A stretch of 64,000 nt of DNA. Origin: Phragmites australis. Taxonomy: Eukaryota > Streptophyta > Magnoliopsida > Poales > Poaceae. Under the pieces are notes generated by a model, which searched no databases, was not told the DNA's origin, and saw only the letters and a program-made list of their open reading frames with translations. Positions within the stretch are counted from its first letter, which is position 1. Each line of letters starts with the position of its first letter. The stretch spans positions 27,366,334 through 27,430,333 of the forward strand of contig NC_084933.1 of assembly GCF_958298935.1 (NCBI RefSeq). The letters are read 5' to 3'. Made by a program: the position numbers and the translations under genes. Positions 46,866 to 60,996 of the stretch are shown one piece after another.

Positions 46866-49800
46866 CTACTTAAGCATTATATGAATCAGCAAGCAAATAA
46901 AGATTACAATGCAATGCATACCCTTTTTGCTCCCTGGACAGCAGCATGCAAAGAAATCTCCGAGCGGACGGTCAGGAACAGGAATAAGCTTTCCCACCAA
47001 TGCCAATGGCCAGCTGCACAAAACAATACGAGAATCAATCAGGTACAGTTTTAGACAAAAAGAATCTGAAATATTATAAAAGATCGCACCAGTAACAATA
47101 TCCTCATGAAACCAGAAGAAAAATGTAACAGCTGTGCTGTTCTGTTTCATCAGCATACATAAGAGAATCTTACCTAAAAAAAGCAAGACCTATCGATACC
47201 AACCATAACTGCCAGCTTAGCTTGACTGTTGAGGCAAACTTGCCAAGGAACTCAACGATAAGTGCCTATATATAAACAGGAACAAACATATGAGAGAAGT
47301 ATACCTAAACCAATTTATCCACCGCATGAATGAATCATTTTAGCGATTTTACCTGGAGTACAACTGTTATAGCTATAATGCAGATAAAGAGGTGGTTCCC
47401 TGAAATGCCCTTGAATATGTTCAGCTCATCTGGTTTACGGGAATTGAACTCATTGAACACCTAAGAAGACAACAATGCATGATATGTCAGGCCCATACTT
47501 CATTTTGTTGTATATATTCTGCTGTCACATTAGACCAAAAGGCAGTAAACTCACCTGGCATAGAACAAATGTGTTGAATATGAATGTGTTTTTCACTTTA
47601 TCTGCATGTGCTAGGTTGTCATTTTTCAATTGCAAGAGGCTCGTTCCCCTGAAGTTGAGAGTGAGGAGAACTGAAACTTGAAACAAAGCCTGAAGGAAGA
47701 AGTCAGCAGTGGGGAGATCTATATTGAGACAAAAAAACATAAAATACAGTGACATGTAGCATACCATAATGATCAAGTTTCTCCACATGATGTTTGTTAT
47801 CAACGGCTCCCTGAAAACAAGGAGATTGGGACACTTTTAGCATTGGTGAGGGAAACTGTTTTTGACACTTAGTCGTAGCACAGAAAAATATCATGCACCC
47901 AATGTTCTCGTTTCTATGCACTTAGTATTGGCAGAAATTTATTGCAAACCTGTGTAATGGGCCAATAAGGAAAAAGATCTTAGGACATATAAACAGTAAA
48001 TATGATCAAACAACTAAAATTGTCAACAATCTCCTTTTTTAAATTTCTCGCAAATGGCTGTGTACAATTACAGAACATATTCTGTTTAACCAAGCCTATA
48101 AAGAAGATGGCAGGTCACTCCCAGCCATAATGTTTGTCAATCAGAGCAACAAATTATCTCCAGAAACGAAGAAAGGTAGAGGATAAAAATTGCACAACTA
48201 GAACAAACCTTCGCCCAACCGGCGGCCTCTGCATAAGATGATCAGTTGGAGGTTCTGTCGCCAATGCAAGGGCACCCAGAGTATCCATGATTAGGTTAAC
48301 CCACAGCAACTGTCAGCCAAGGGGGGCAAAAATTAGAATTTCACCCAACACACAAACCAGAGCTAAGAGGGCAAAAATAATGTATCTTGCAATAGATCTG
48401 GCAGTAGCAATACATATCATAATAAAGAATGATCCAAACTCCTTTGCGGCCAAAAAAAAAAAAGAATGATCCAAACTCAAACCTGAACAGCATTCAACGG
48501 CACGTTTCCAGAACTGACGGCAGCAACTACATTAATTATCAAAGCTGCGATGTTGACTGTTAGTTGGAACTGTATAAACTTCTGAATGTTTGCATACACT
48601 GAACGACCCCATCTGACAACCTAGGGCCACAAACAAATATCATAAACTGCAGCAGCAGAAGGTTAATAAGAGAAGGGAACACAATTAACGTACCCTCACG
48701 ACTGATGCGAAATTGTCATCCAAGATAATAATATCAGAACTCTCCTTGGCAACTTCAGTTCCCTGAATGCCCATTGAGAGACCAATATCTGCCTACAAGT
48801 TCAGAAATTGTGTAAGTGCTACTGGAAGATGCTTCCTGAACATGTGCGTAAGAATGCTTGTTTCATAACTTGTTACAAACTTCACTGGGATTAGGAGTTC
48901 ACAAACCTCATGCAGTGCTGGGGCATCATTTGTGCCATCGCCAGTTACAGCAACAACATGACCTCTTTTTCTCAATGCTTTAACAAGTAATAGTTTATCA
49001 TTTGGTGAAGACCTCCCCATCACCTGTAACCATTATGAGAGAACATACTTTAACACAAAGGTAAAACTATAGATCATATGCAAAACATAAGGCAAAATTG
49101 GTAAACTACACTGTTTGAAGTTTCAATATATCAACTAAAGGGAAATAGCAAAATAAATAGGCACATAACCATATTTCCTTACACTATCATGATTGTATTC
49201 ATTTTAAATTTGTCAATAATGGTACTTCATGTCAGGATTTGCAGGTCAACAACCTCTTGTGCCAGTAATAGCCAGTATTAACAAAACTGTAAACAGTGTT
49301 TCCCCCATGAAATTGGTTGGAATAACAAAAGCATCAAGTTAGGGGCCCCTCAAATAATCATCTTTTTCTTCTCTTTTTTAAAGAGGAACCAAGGGTCAAC
49401 AAAATTGACAAAAAGATGGCCCAAGAGCAAACTCAATGCAGTATAAGTCAATGCAGGTAAATTAGGGAATGTGCCATTCGGTTGAGACTAGCAAACTTAG
49501 GTTAATTTTGAGACAGCTGATGCGACACTATTACTGATATGGGCGTGGAGAAGTAATTAGGGAAGGAAAGAATTAGTTTCCTTTTAGGTTTCAGAATAAT
49601 TAGTTTCCTTTTAGGTTTTGGAATAGTTAGATTTCAGGATTGATTAGTTTGATAATTTAGGATAGAATCAGCTAGGAGATAGAGTTGGATTCGGTTTAAT
49701 AGTTAGTTGGATTAGGATTGGAACTCTTTAGTTGGCCAGCTATATATAGTTGACAATAGCTGTATCTTAGGATCAAGCAAAGAAATAAACAAAGTAAAAA

Positions 49801-52800
49801 TCTGAGCACGCTAGGCGGGGCGATCTAGTAGTCCCAGTTACCCGTTCTTCAATAATTACACATAACAAGTATCATTGTGACATAACCTTTGACATGGGGA
49901 TGGGGCATATGAAATGGTACAAAGTACAAGCAACATAAGACACTCCTTGTGTTTCTCTTCATGCACAAATGATTTGTGCATTGTGCGTTGGCACAATATT
50001 TCAGATTGGTCATCTAATCTAATTCACACTGACGCTTATAATGTCTACTTCTATGTTACTATGTTACCTAGACACGTACATGGGTGTTAGAATCCGGCTC
50101 AAATTTGGGTGTCAGATTCAGCGAAAAGAATTTTAAATGTGGGAAAAGTTACAAAATCTGAATAGGATTCGGGTATCTGATTCAGCAAAAAAAAAAAAAA
50201 AGGACTTGGATGTCCAAGAAACACCATACAAACCAGAAACACTGTTATGTTATGCAGTAACCACTGAAAAGACGATGATGATATGATAACAATGCAATGC
50301 TAGGGCAAATAAAAGGAGAATAAACATACAGAAATCTTTTCAGCAGCTTCCTCCCTTTCTAAGTCTGGCAGTGCCCGGAATGTCTTCCCTTCAATAATAA
50401 TAGGCTCTGACACATTGGGATCAGTAAGTATTCCGCACTCCAGGGCAATGGCTCTTGCAGTTTGAAGATTATCACCAGTAACCATGCGGACCTAACAATT
50501 CAAATAATGAACTGAATAGAAATGACCAGGAAGAACTTTTGAATAATATCCTCAGATAAAGCGAAGGTATGTAAACAAACAAAAAAGGCAAGCCATCTCT
50601 TCTACATGCATCAAGTATTAAGAGATGCAGAAGCACGAAGGATTATTTCACAAGAATATACAAAAAAACTACCTTAATGCCAGCTGCCGTACACATACGA
50701 ACAGAATCTCGTACTCCTGGGCGGCAGGGATCCTGCATCGTGGAACAGTTGTATATTACTGGTAAACTAATGCAATTATCGATGGCTAAGAAAGGCAGTA
50801 TTCTGGTAGCTGACACCAAACGGTACAATATTCGCTAAAGAAAGAAGTGAATGGTAAAAAGGGAACAATAATCTTACATCATGTGGTTATTAGCACATTC
50901 TTCATTAAGATTACTTAAACACAGATATCAGAGTTTTAAAAACAAGGTGGAGTCATAAATTTAGGATACCTGATACTGTCTGCACAAGTAGCAAACCAAT
51001 TTCTATAATGGTTTTGTAATTGTTCAATTTCTAGTGTGGTTGATTGCCTAAAGTTGCCATAGTAACTATTGAATCTGAGTATCTGACTAGTACTTATCGA
51101 ACCCAACAGTTGACAGATGAGTACTGATGAACTCAGTGAAAGAAACTGAGAAACAGAGCAATTTATCAGAGGTATGGTTGTATGGAGCTGTAAGAGAGAG
51201 AGTAGCAGTGTAATCAATCACAGGCAGGAAGCAGCAAACTAGAGAAATAACACATACTAGCTCATATGAAATGCAAAGCAATACTACTGAAAGGTCAATC
51301 ACTAACAATAAACAGTGAGATGAAAGCTCGTTTGTCAGAATAATTCAAAAACAGGAGTGGCCAAAACCCCAAAATGTGTATTCACTATCCACCTTTATTC
51401 CCACAATTCCAAGCATAATCAGGTTATCTTCAGGCAATTTCCAATCAGCCCTCTGATCCTCATTTGGAACATCATCCATCACATGTGTTCTATAGGCAAA
51501 GGCAACACAGCGGAGGCTAACAGCAGCCATATCTTCTATAAATTTCTTGAATTCAGCAACCTGAAACATTAATTGTTAATGAAAACCATACTGCAATCAA
51601 CTACTCAAGCAAATGAACAGAATGGACACGAAGTTCCCTTTTAAAGGTTGAACAAGAATATACTTTTTCAGGAGTCATTGAATGCTTTGAACCATCAGCG
51701 TCAAGCCAACTTGTGCATGAATCCAAAACAATTTCAGCAGCTCCTTTCCAATGTATATGAACATCAGAGCTACCCTTCAGAAGTAGAAAAAATGGGATGT
51801 TGATTGGATATTGAAATATTTGCAGTAAAAATTGCAAATTTCACCAAAGAAAAAGAAACGCTAAGGAATAATATATCTGCTTATGATCAATCCTTTTTTC
51901 ATAATTGTTAAAGTCACAGAAGTAAATGTTTAGGTGTAATGTAGGTAATAATTTCAATGCAGAACTAAGCTGTTGACAGAACCTTACTAGGTGTGATTAA
52001 AATGCAAAGTCTAGATAACAAATGAGGGGGACAATTGGAGCTGTTAGAAGGGCAAGACATCTACCAACACACATGAAACCATACACCCACACGGGGTAGG
52101 CACCTAGGCAGAGATGCCATCAACCTATTATGGTAGTGATATTCAAGGAAGATGTAGCACAACAATGCGACAACTCAAAAATCACAACCAACACAGGTCA
52201 AATGTATCACACATCATCATCAACATTGCAGATAATTTAATTACCAAATGGACCGCAACGCCGCCTCGCTTTTTCTCCGAGTTGAATGGGAAGACATGAA
52301 GAATAGAGGACTTCAATCTTGTTTCATTGAATTTCATACCAAGCTGTAGAAATGCATCGACCGTGGTTAGCAATACCACAAAAAATAGCCTATAGGAAGG
52401 ATCTAGGCTGAGACTACTAGAAAGTGTATGTCTATTTGCACCTTTAGCCCCCAAGACAGTATAGCCTTTTCCGTAGGTGATCCAGTCACCTCTGGTTCTT
52501 GACCACCCTGCTGAGACATCGAATATATGGATTGAAAGTTATCATGTCACAATATTTTCAAGCCAGAAACAATCTCAATTGAACAGCATAAGGAAACACA
52601 GAAAAGCTACAGTAAGAATTTCCTAAAAAACACACAAGTTCCTCAAGAGTAAACAAAGCAAAAACACAAGTACATGTGCGCATCACATACACAAAACAAA
52701 AATGGTTGCAGATGCACCTTTTATCTAACCATTGATGACACAGAGGGATATGTGCTATACCATATCTTTATTAAAAACTGATATTTCAATTGCTATAGCA

Positions 52801-55800
52801 GACAACCCCATGAAAAATCAATAGTGTAGAACTTGGGGTGCATATGCAACCATAATACCACATATGCTTTTGCTTTCTCCATAAATGACATAAGACGAAC
52901 CTCAGGCTCAAATATGCTTCCAGAAGTGTTTTGCGCAATTGCTTCGACAATCAGTGATGTGACATTAGCAGATAATGTCTGAGGATTCTCAGGAGAGTCC
53001 ATCTTCTTTCCACCAAAGTATGCCTCCACAACAGTCATCTTAAAATCAACCAGGAAGAAACAGAATGCAAGTCAGGGGCAAGCACATTTTAGAAATGGCA
53101 AATCATGTCTGAAACTTGCATGTATATTGTGAACATTGAGAAAATAGTAACATCACCGCACCTGATTCAAAGTCAAGGTGCCAGTCTTGTCACTGCAAAT
53201 TGTTGTAGCAGAGCCCATCGTTTCACATGCGGAAAGCCTCCTGACCTATAACCCAAACAAGGAGAATGTATTACACATGATGTTGGGTCGAGTAGCACAA
53301 CACAAACAAACAATAGAAAGTTGGGAACGTACCAGAGCTTTGTCCCTCATCATCTTGCGCATTGAGAAAGCAAGACTGTCACAAAATATGAAGGGTAAGT
53401 GACAGATTACAAAATCGCTAACAGCAAATAATAAAGCAAAATAATGCTTACGTCAATGTGACAGCCAACGGTAGTCCTTCAGGAACAGCCACGACCACAA
53501 TAGTAACCTAGTTACACCTCAAGATGGTGAGGCACCAAACTGTAAACACCGAAGCAGCGGACATGAACAGAGAACCCAATACCTACCGCCACTGTGAAGA
53601 TTCTAACAACCCCATGTATCGTCTGGCCCACACCCATCTTTCCTTTCACATATTGCACAGATCCATCAGGATCATAAGTATGCCCAGTGAAGTACCTAGA
53701 ATAAAATAAGGTGAAGTGGGTAGACAAAATGGACAGTTTGCAATGTAAACGGAAAAAACAACAATTTTACCTTGCCAAAAGGACAACCAGCACTCCGAGA
53801 GCAACAGATAGTCCAACCATGCCAATGAAAGTAGCGGCACCATTCAAGCGAACCTGTTCCAGAACAATGTAAGGCATGTCAACTCATAAACTAGTGTAAA
53901 GGCTAGCGACAACTACAATATCAAACCTGCAAAGGTGTCTCTTCACCAGAATCTTCAGATATGCTTGCCATTAATAATCCCCATTCAGTGTTTATACCGA
54001 CAGCAGTCACCTGGGTATCACAACAGTAGGATTTAGTTGATAATGCTCTATAGAGTATTATTACCTGACATCCTCAACTGGCTTCTACACTATTTTGATC
54101 ACTGCTACCGATTAAAAAGCTAACGCAACATACATTACTACTTACATTAAGATAACTACTGATTACTCCTTTCAAAAAGATACCTTTGATTACTAACAGA
54201 AAGTAAAGAGCAACAACAATAAACCATGTATATTTAAAAGGGTCAACTTGGAAAGCAGATTCAGCACTTGCTACTGATACCGCATTTCTATTTCACAGAG
54301 TACATGAAACCAGAAGCTGAAAGTAGCAGTGCAACTCCGTACGTAGATATAGAAACTCACCAGCATCGTGCCATAGCCATCAGCAACTTTGCATCCCGAC
54401 ATCAGAAACGGTGACTTCTGATCTTTGTGTACCTTCAAATAACCAGCATGTAGCAGTGTGAGCTTAAAACGTCAACTACATTAGTTCCAAGGTAGCGTAT
54501 CAGAGCAACTCACAATTGTACTTTCTCCTGTCATGCTTGATTCATCTATGGAAAGGGAGTGACCATTTATAAGGATACCATCAGCAGGAACCTGGCAAAG
54601 AAATTAGATTGCATCCTTATAAATTGTAGGTAGACACTTGAGCAAAATGATGCTCCAATTCTCAACCGCCTTCTCTACCTGGTCACCAATCTTAAGAGGC
54701 ACAACATCTCCAACGACTAAATCATATATTGACACCATGATTCGCCTTCCACCTCTAACAACCTGAATGACAACATTCACAACGTTATTTAGGAAACAAG
54801 AAACAAATCAATAGCAAGATGTGCCTCAAATTTTAACCTCCAAATGTATGTTCTGTTTTTCCTCGTTCAAATTTTGGAATTGCAGTGATTGCTTGTAGTC
54901 GCTGATAGCTGAAATAGAAAATATGGAGAAGAAGAAGAATAGTAGCCATTAGCGTTTCGGTAACAGTACACCCATCACGCATGGCAGTGTTGCCACTTAA
55001 GAGGAGTTAGACAAGTTTGATTTGAAGTTTTTAGGTATACATATTGGTGTTGAGCCACATTGCTAAAGCACTACTAATTTTGTACCATTATGTACCAATT
55101 CATACTGCCAAGGGTTTTCACATTTATTACTTGATGTGAATTTAACAGACATTGGTGTATCACAAAGAACACGAAAATAATTAGAAACAGAGACAGGAAA
55201 GATGGCTGTAGTGGCACACCTGTAACAAACACAACTAGGAGAACAGCGAAGGCGATGCTTGCTCCATCGTACCAGCCTTCTTTTATACCCTATAAGAACA
55301 TATTCCAAAACAAAGCAAAGGAACACCGATGAGCAGTGAGGTCAATTGTAAGCAGCTGGGCAGATAGCAGAAGGGAAGAAGATGAGATGTCATGGTTTTG
55401 CATCAGAATTGCAAGCTGCAAAAACTAGATGAAGCTGGATTGAAATGCGATACATACAAACAGTAAATGGAGGATAAACAAGACAACTAATTCAGCTAGA
55501 CATTTGGCAGTTCTGGACAATTCAGGGAGTCAAGAACTATGGATGTAATGCCCACCTCTGTTGTTATGCCCAAGGCCAGTGAAACAGCAGCAGCGACCAT
55601 AAGGATGATAAGTGTCAAATCTTTACAAGCATCCCATACGAAAGCCTAAATAGAAGGCACAATAAAGGATAAGTAACCCAGAGAAAAACAAGCTATTACA
55701 TCATAGAGATAAAAAAGAAACCTCACATACCAAAAAACTTCTTCCTTTCTTACGAGGATATGTGTTCAGCCCAAATGTGGTTTGCCTTGCTGTCAAATCT

Positions 55801-58800
55801 GAATTGTCTCCGCTAATCCCCTTCTCCGTATCTGTCTTTAGCATACTTGCTATACCTGAAATCTGAAGAGGAGGTTATAAGGCTGAACTGTCACAGACAA
55901 GTTAGTTGACAAGGGAACCAGGATTAGCTCACCCCTCCATACTGTTGAAGAGCTGAGTAATTGTGATCTCTTGTCAGTACTGAAAGCTGCACATCTTTGA
56001 TCCCAAAGCCAAGTGCTCCATCAACATGTGGTACTGCAGAAGTCAGCGTTGAAGCAATACATCAAAACATATTAAATAATTGATAATTGCAAGAAGAAAA
56101 TGTCTTTCACTTCCATAGACTATGCTCTGAATAAGGAACACCAATATAGAAATCACGTAGCATGCTGCATAGTAGCAGGTCCGCTCCTATAATGTCTTAA
56201 TAAATGCCCCTCTTGGAATGCATTATCATATCAAACCATAAGGACAAAGACAGGCAGCAGATGGAACAATACTAAGACAGAGTTACAGAGGAGATAAATA
56301 TGGCAGGCCATTATGAAGAAAGTGTAAGAACTTACAAAACTAATAAGTATACTGGGTAAACATCGAAATAATACCTGGTGTCTCCTTTGGCTGAACAAGG
56401 ATTTGACCAGCTTCTTTAAAACGAAAGGCGGCCTGAAAAAGAAAACAAAGTAATAAGTTGATACCGACAATATTTAAAAAGCATGAGAAAAATATTTCTA
56501 GAAAAAATACCCTTATAACATGAGCCTGTGCACGAATTTTTCTTCTGACTTCCTCCTTTTGCTCCTCCTTTTTCAAGTCCAATGTATACCTAAAGCGCCT
56601 TGACGCATTCAGAACAAGGGCTGCTTGCTGCAGTAGACACAAGATTAAGGAATTATAAATCCAAACAGACCAAAAGACTGACATCCAACTAGCGATTCTA
56701 GCAGAAAAAACTAATGTATCCAGCCTTTTGCAAATCCAAAACAAATGCTGGAGACAATAGAATTAGGAATCATGTTTGAAGTTGTAGCGATACAGATAAT
56801 GCTGCGCTTACAACTTAACACACGTCATAATATCCCTGCGTCCCTTGGATTGGTGTAGCAATATATCATATAGAGAAAAGTCAGCTGTATTACAGTTCAG
56901 CAACTCAGAAAGATACAGCTAAGAAGCAGTGTCGTGTTTTAACTAGAAGGGATATCTTCTACAATGAATTATTGTTGCATGTGTTAGGAATATAGAGTCC
57001 TTGTCCATTAAGCATAGGTTAGGTTACTCGAGTCCTTATCATGTACTCTATATATTGCCCTATTGGGTTACTATTGAATACAAGTTTTTATTCCTAAAAT
57101 GCTACCAGAGCCAAGTTTTTCTTTGGACGCCACAACTCGTCGCTATCTAGACCTATTCTCCCCAACCGCCGGTTTCCTCCCCGTCGGCTCCCTCTCCTTA
57201 CGTCGGCTTCCCTGTCGGCTCTCTCTTCCCCGATTTGGGTTCTATGCCCCCCCCCCCCGCCCAAGGTTCTACACGTGCGCCTACTTGCTCGTGGTGGTTG
57301 GTTGCAGCGTCACCCGCCACCTCCAGCTGCTTGGTGCGTCGTGCGGCTGCCGCCTCGGCTCAGCATGCTCCCGCCGCTTGCCTTGCCCAATTTAGACCGC
57401 CCAGGCCGGGTTTGTCCCGAATTCGTGCCGCCCAGGGTCCTGCCGCCAGTGGACAAGGCCGAATCCGCCAGTCCAGCAAAGACTCTTCCTGATTCGACAG
57501 CCTCCTATTCCTGTTTTGACCGACTCCTATTCCCGTTTGACGACCTCCTCTTCCCGAACCCTACTCAGGCCGCCGACTCGCCTGGAGCGGCGGGTCGATC
57601 CAATTTGGGGCACAAAACGGCTCTGTTCGTGGGTGGTGTGGTCTTCGTCCGCATCTTTGTCCATGCATGGGTTCAGAGTGCTCATGCCGATGAACTTCCT
57701 GGGAGACCAGCTACAAGAGATTGACTTTTCTGATCTGCCCAACAAGTCTGTTGATCTGTTCAATGCCTCCAATGTCCAGGACGGGTTCAGCAACACCAAG
57801 GTTTCAATCCACCAACTGATCTTCACCTTCGTCGAGTGTCGGGCCGCCACCACTGCTAAAAATCCTTCCACCGCTGACCTGTTTTGCTCGACCGTCATTC
57901 GATGTCGTGGCTCCGCGTCGTGGGCTACAGCTGTCACCGCCTCGAGTTGGGGGTCACCGCTTCAATCCACTGTCTGCTCCAGTTCGACAGCAGGATCTTC
58001 ATCATTGGTGGATTCACCCGTAGGAGCTCGTTGGAGGCCGCCGCTACTCGCGCCTCGGATCAACCCGTCTTCGGGATTCCTCGGCATCGTGTTTTAGTTT
58101 GTGCGTCTCGTGTGCATGTCTCCTTGTGCTGCTTTGGAGGTGTTGTGTTTCCCACCTCTGCACACTACGTTATGATTGGTGCATTGCTAGTTGTGATATG
58201 TGCTTCCAGACCTACTGGTGATATTTGTCTGCTGATATCCTTGGTGTCTACTGCTACTGCACACCATTTGGTACTACTCATATTGTTGTTGTTAGGCCTC
58301 TGCTTGGCTTCTCTAAGCTACAATTAGCTTTTGTGCTACTAGTATCTGCTACTTGCTTCATTAGTGTCTTAGTCTCGTATTAAAGTCTTTGCAATTCCGT
58401 TGCGTCCATCCAAGCTTCATTCTCTCTTTGAGTTTATCTATGTCGTGCAAGTTCACATATTCTTTCGTCAATTAGTCGATTTCTTTCCATTCGTTATAGA
58501 TGCAACTTAGCTATCTAGATCTTTCTTTAGCTTTAGTGACAAAGCTACTTGTCATTGATGTGCTCACAATTTTTTATCTAAGGTATTCTTGTGTCATCTT
58601 GGTCTTTATGTAGCTCTAGTGACAATTTTGTTTGTCATCTAGCTACTTGGCGTCACTTTATTGCGATTCTTGACCAAGAGCATTCATTTGTTGTCATCAT
58701 CACGACTCTACTCTTGTGCTCTGCACTTATTCAGCTTGATTCGACAGGATTACAAGACTCCACTCTACGACGGCTTTGAAGAAATAAGTTTTTGATGCAT

Positions 58801-60876
58801 TAGTCTAAGTTTGTTACTTAGGGTCACCTCTTTCAAATGCAAAGCTGTAATGTGAAATACACTGCAAAATGTCAATATCCATGTTTTATTGATGGCCCCA
58901 AACACTGTGGCACCATCTGACCAAAAACATAACCCACTTCCAGACAGAAAGACACAACGAGATGCAAATAAAAGGTGGTGCCGCCAGCACAAACTATATG
59001 CTGGGAAATTAAAGACTGACATATGACACATGGTGTAAGATACTCTGAAGTTTGAGAGGAGCAACAAGTCCTGATGATGTCTTTGCCAACTCCTTGATGT
59101 TGTTATGTCCAAACACAGCAGGGACATCAGAATATTTCGTTTTTTAATGAAATGGAAATCGACGACAGAGCCAGTCTCTTGCACATAGCGCTTCTAGGGG
59201 GCTCAGTGGGGATCAAATCCAGAACCTCCACCTGTTTCAGTCATGTCCAGCTAATTCTTCCGGTTATTTACTAAAATCATGGATAATGCAACGTGGTCCC
59301 AGACTCCCAGGTATTATGGGAGGTCACAATGTCACAGAAAATCTTGAGGAAATCGCAGATAACAACAACATAACATATCCTTCGGTTTACGCAACGCAAA
59401 TACAACTAATATTCCTAATCAAGTTTGGGATTTGGGGATCATATGGACCAAAAATAGTCAATCCACCAGCTCACCAGGAAACTATTACTACATATCTCCC
59501 ATCCTAAGCGGTTGGGGCCCTTCAGCCCAGTTAAACAATTACTCAGACAGGCCAACCCAGTTCAGTCAGATCTAAATCCTCTGATTTCACAAGGGTGAAA
59601 TCAGGAAGGAACAGTATTTTGTGAGAGGTGATACAGTAATTTACAGTAAATCACTGCTGGCGAGTCAATGTTAATGAGAATACTGTACTGTTGTCCATCT
59701 ATTTACATCCAACGGCTCACAGGGGCGATCCACCAGCAGTTCAGATGCCAATATAACAGTAGAAAATTACATCATCCAGGAGTACTACCACGTCAACATA
59801 GCTTACAGTTCGCCGCGTGGCCACTCTAGCTAGAATATTCTACACCCACACAGTGCCAAGTAGTATCCGTATTAGGAAATAGTAAAGCGCTCGTATCAGG
59901 AAAAGCGCACAGTTACCCAAATCTAACGCAAGTCCGGGTGCATCAGATGGACCAAACAAGTGGAAAGTATTCAGTGTAAAGCAAGTGAAAGTGTGAACAA
60001 GTGCCAAGCAAATTCGGCGGTCGAGCTCGTGACTGAAAAGAGCTCCTGCTCAGAATCAAATCTGTAAAAATAGGCTCAGCGCTTTACGCCCACTGGTCGC
60101 AGGCCAAATCGAAACGACGCAACAACGGGAAAACGCATCAGGCAGATGCGTCCACTCAAATGCAACAGTGAGAATTGGTAGGAGGGGATGCATCTGAACT
60201 CGTCAAATGAAAAAATCTCGTAAAAGGCGGGATTGAAAGCTGTCGGCTCCCGAATCTGAAAGCAAGCACTAATTCTGAAGAGGAAGGCCTCTCAGTGAAG
60301 AATGCGTCTAGAGGAGAGAAAATCCAGTGAACTCCCTGGAACAACCACCAAAAGTGACGAAGCCACTGAAGAGACGCATATGATACCAAACTTACAAGTT
60401 TTGATTTTTTTTTTTTAAATGGCCGAATTAGAAAGCGGAAAATATAGATATGACATTCAAATTCAAAAACCGAAACCGAAACTGAAAGCGCACACAAAAG
60501 TTCGTCACAAAAACTAACAAATCTGACGGGAGCCTCCTCTTCCGAAGAGCGCTCCGGCAGTTCAAAATCCACCCAAACACACTAGTCAAGCTACGCAAAA
60601 CACAGACGAGCGGGACTCGCTGCTTCAAACCGGCCGTAGTGAACCCTAACCAGTGCAAACACAACGCAGTATGCACAGCAACACATTAGACGTCCGGAGC
60701 GCGCTCGCGTCAGCGAATGGTGGTGGCCGAGGTATGGAGTAGAAGCTTACCCGCCACTTTTTGAGCAGCTCGACGGGGGCGCCCTTTGCTGGGATGTCGA
60801 AGGGGTCGCCGTCACCCCCGACGCCGCCCCCACTGCGCCGCCGCGCCCTCCCGCCGCCCGACGAGGCCGACTCCAT
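46866..60876 (-). CDS. ACA: Autoinhibited P2B-type Ca2+-transporting ATPase (ACA8/9/10 group), 33 exons
   Basis: A calmodulin-regulated Ca2+ pump, probably of the plasma membrane, that exports cytosolic Ca2+ using ATP. The exons (high to low) are 60876-60751, 56627-56511, 56432-56375, 56033-55934 (edge +/-1), 55862-55731, 55645-55556, 55289-55220, 54908-54838, 54762-54679, 54591-54514, 54432-54361, 54010-53927, 53853-53771, 53695-53587, 53507-53452, 53375-53333, 53245-53162, 53038-52901, 52507-52442, 52343-52245, 51774-51664, 51560-51393, 50732-50673, 50491-50330, 49023-48907, 48792-48694, 48620-48483, 48309-48209, 47810-47765, 47689-47555, 47460-47353, 47265-47174 and 47013-46866. They join in frame to about 1081 residues. 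Landmarks are the N-terminal calmodulin-binding/autoinhibitory [17 protein letters not shown] (about 44-60), TGES (304-307), PEGL (434-437), DKTGT with the phosphorylated Asp477, KGA (597-599) and TGDGTND (781-787). Ten membrane helices are expected. The 33-exon structure is that of the ACA8/10 clade. Intron 1 (about 4.1 kb) and the intron after 50330 carry retroelement insertions. No breaks are seen. Confidence 0.95.
49518..49853 (-). mobile_element. Solo LTR-like insertion in a Ca2+-ATPase intron
   Basis: Begins TGATGCGACACTATTACTGA and ends CCCGTTCTTCA (TG...CA). Inside are CTAGTTTCCTTTTAGGTTT-like tandem pieces, a TATA-like GCTATATATAG (49738-49748) and an A-rich AGCAAAGAAATAAACAAAG segment typical of short copia LTRs. 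Orientation is uncertain: these signals read on the plus strand, opposite to the host gene. No TSD was confirmed. Confidence 0.4.
56979..58790 (+). mobile_element. Retrotransposon fragment in intron 1 of the Ca2+-ATPase gene
   Basis: A short LTR-like segment (about 56979-57096) starts TGTTAGGAATATAGAGTCC, has TACTCTATATATTGCCC and ends TTATTCCTAA. It is followed by ATGCTACCAGAGCC, close to the tRNA-Met primer-binding site TGGTATCAGAGC. The internal DNA (57100-58330) is GC-rich and gives long frames without recognisable gag or pol. The stretch 58330-58790 is T-rich. No 3' LTR was found. The insertion lies antisense to the host gene. Confidence 0.5.
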
Positions 60877-60898
60877 CCCGTTCGGCGCCCGCAGCGGA

Positions 60899-60996
60899 GA
60901 GAGAGAGAGAGAGACGGCGACCAAAACCCTAGCCTCGCAGCCGCGAACTCACGGACCCACCACCGATTACGCCTGCACACCCGGGGGGGGGGGGGG
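60899..60996 (-). promoter_or_regulatory. Ca2+-ATPase 5' leader: CT microsatellite and C14 run
   Basis: On the minus strand, a (CT)n run (plus GA repeat 60899-60914) lies just upstream of the start codon and a 14-base C-run (plus G-run 60983-60996) lies further upstream. CT-rich leaders are common in plant 5' UTRs. No clear TATA box was recognised. Confidence 0.5.

Noticed and set aside
57099..58327. Long plus-strand frames (98-193 codons) in Ca2+-ATPase intron 1
   Set aside because: They follow an LTR-like segment and primer-binding site and show no known domain. Taken as retroelement internal DNA, not a host gene.
60877..60924. Upstream in-frame ATG that would extend the Ca2+-ATPase by 16 residues
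   Set aside because: The extension is encoded by the CT-repeat leader. The MESAS-type start is the usual one for the family.
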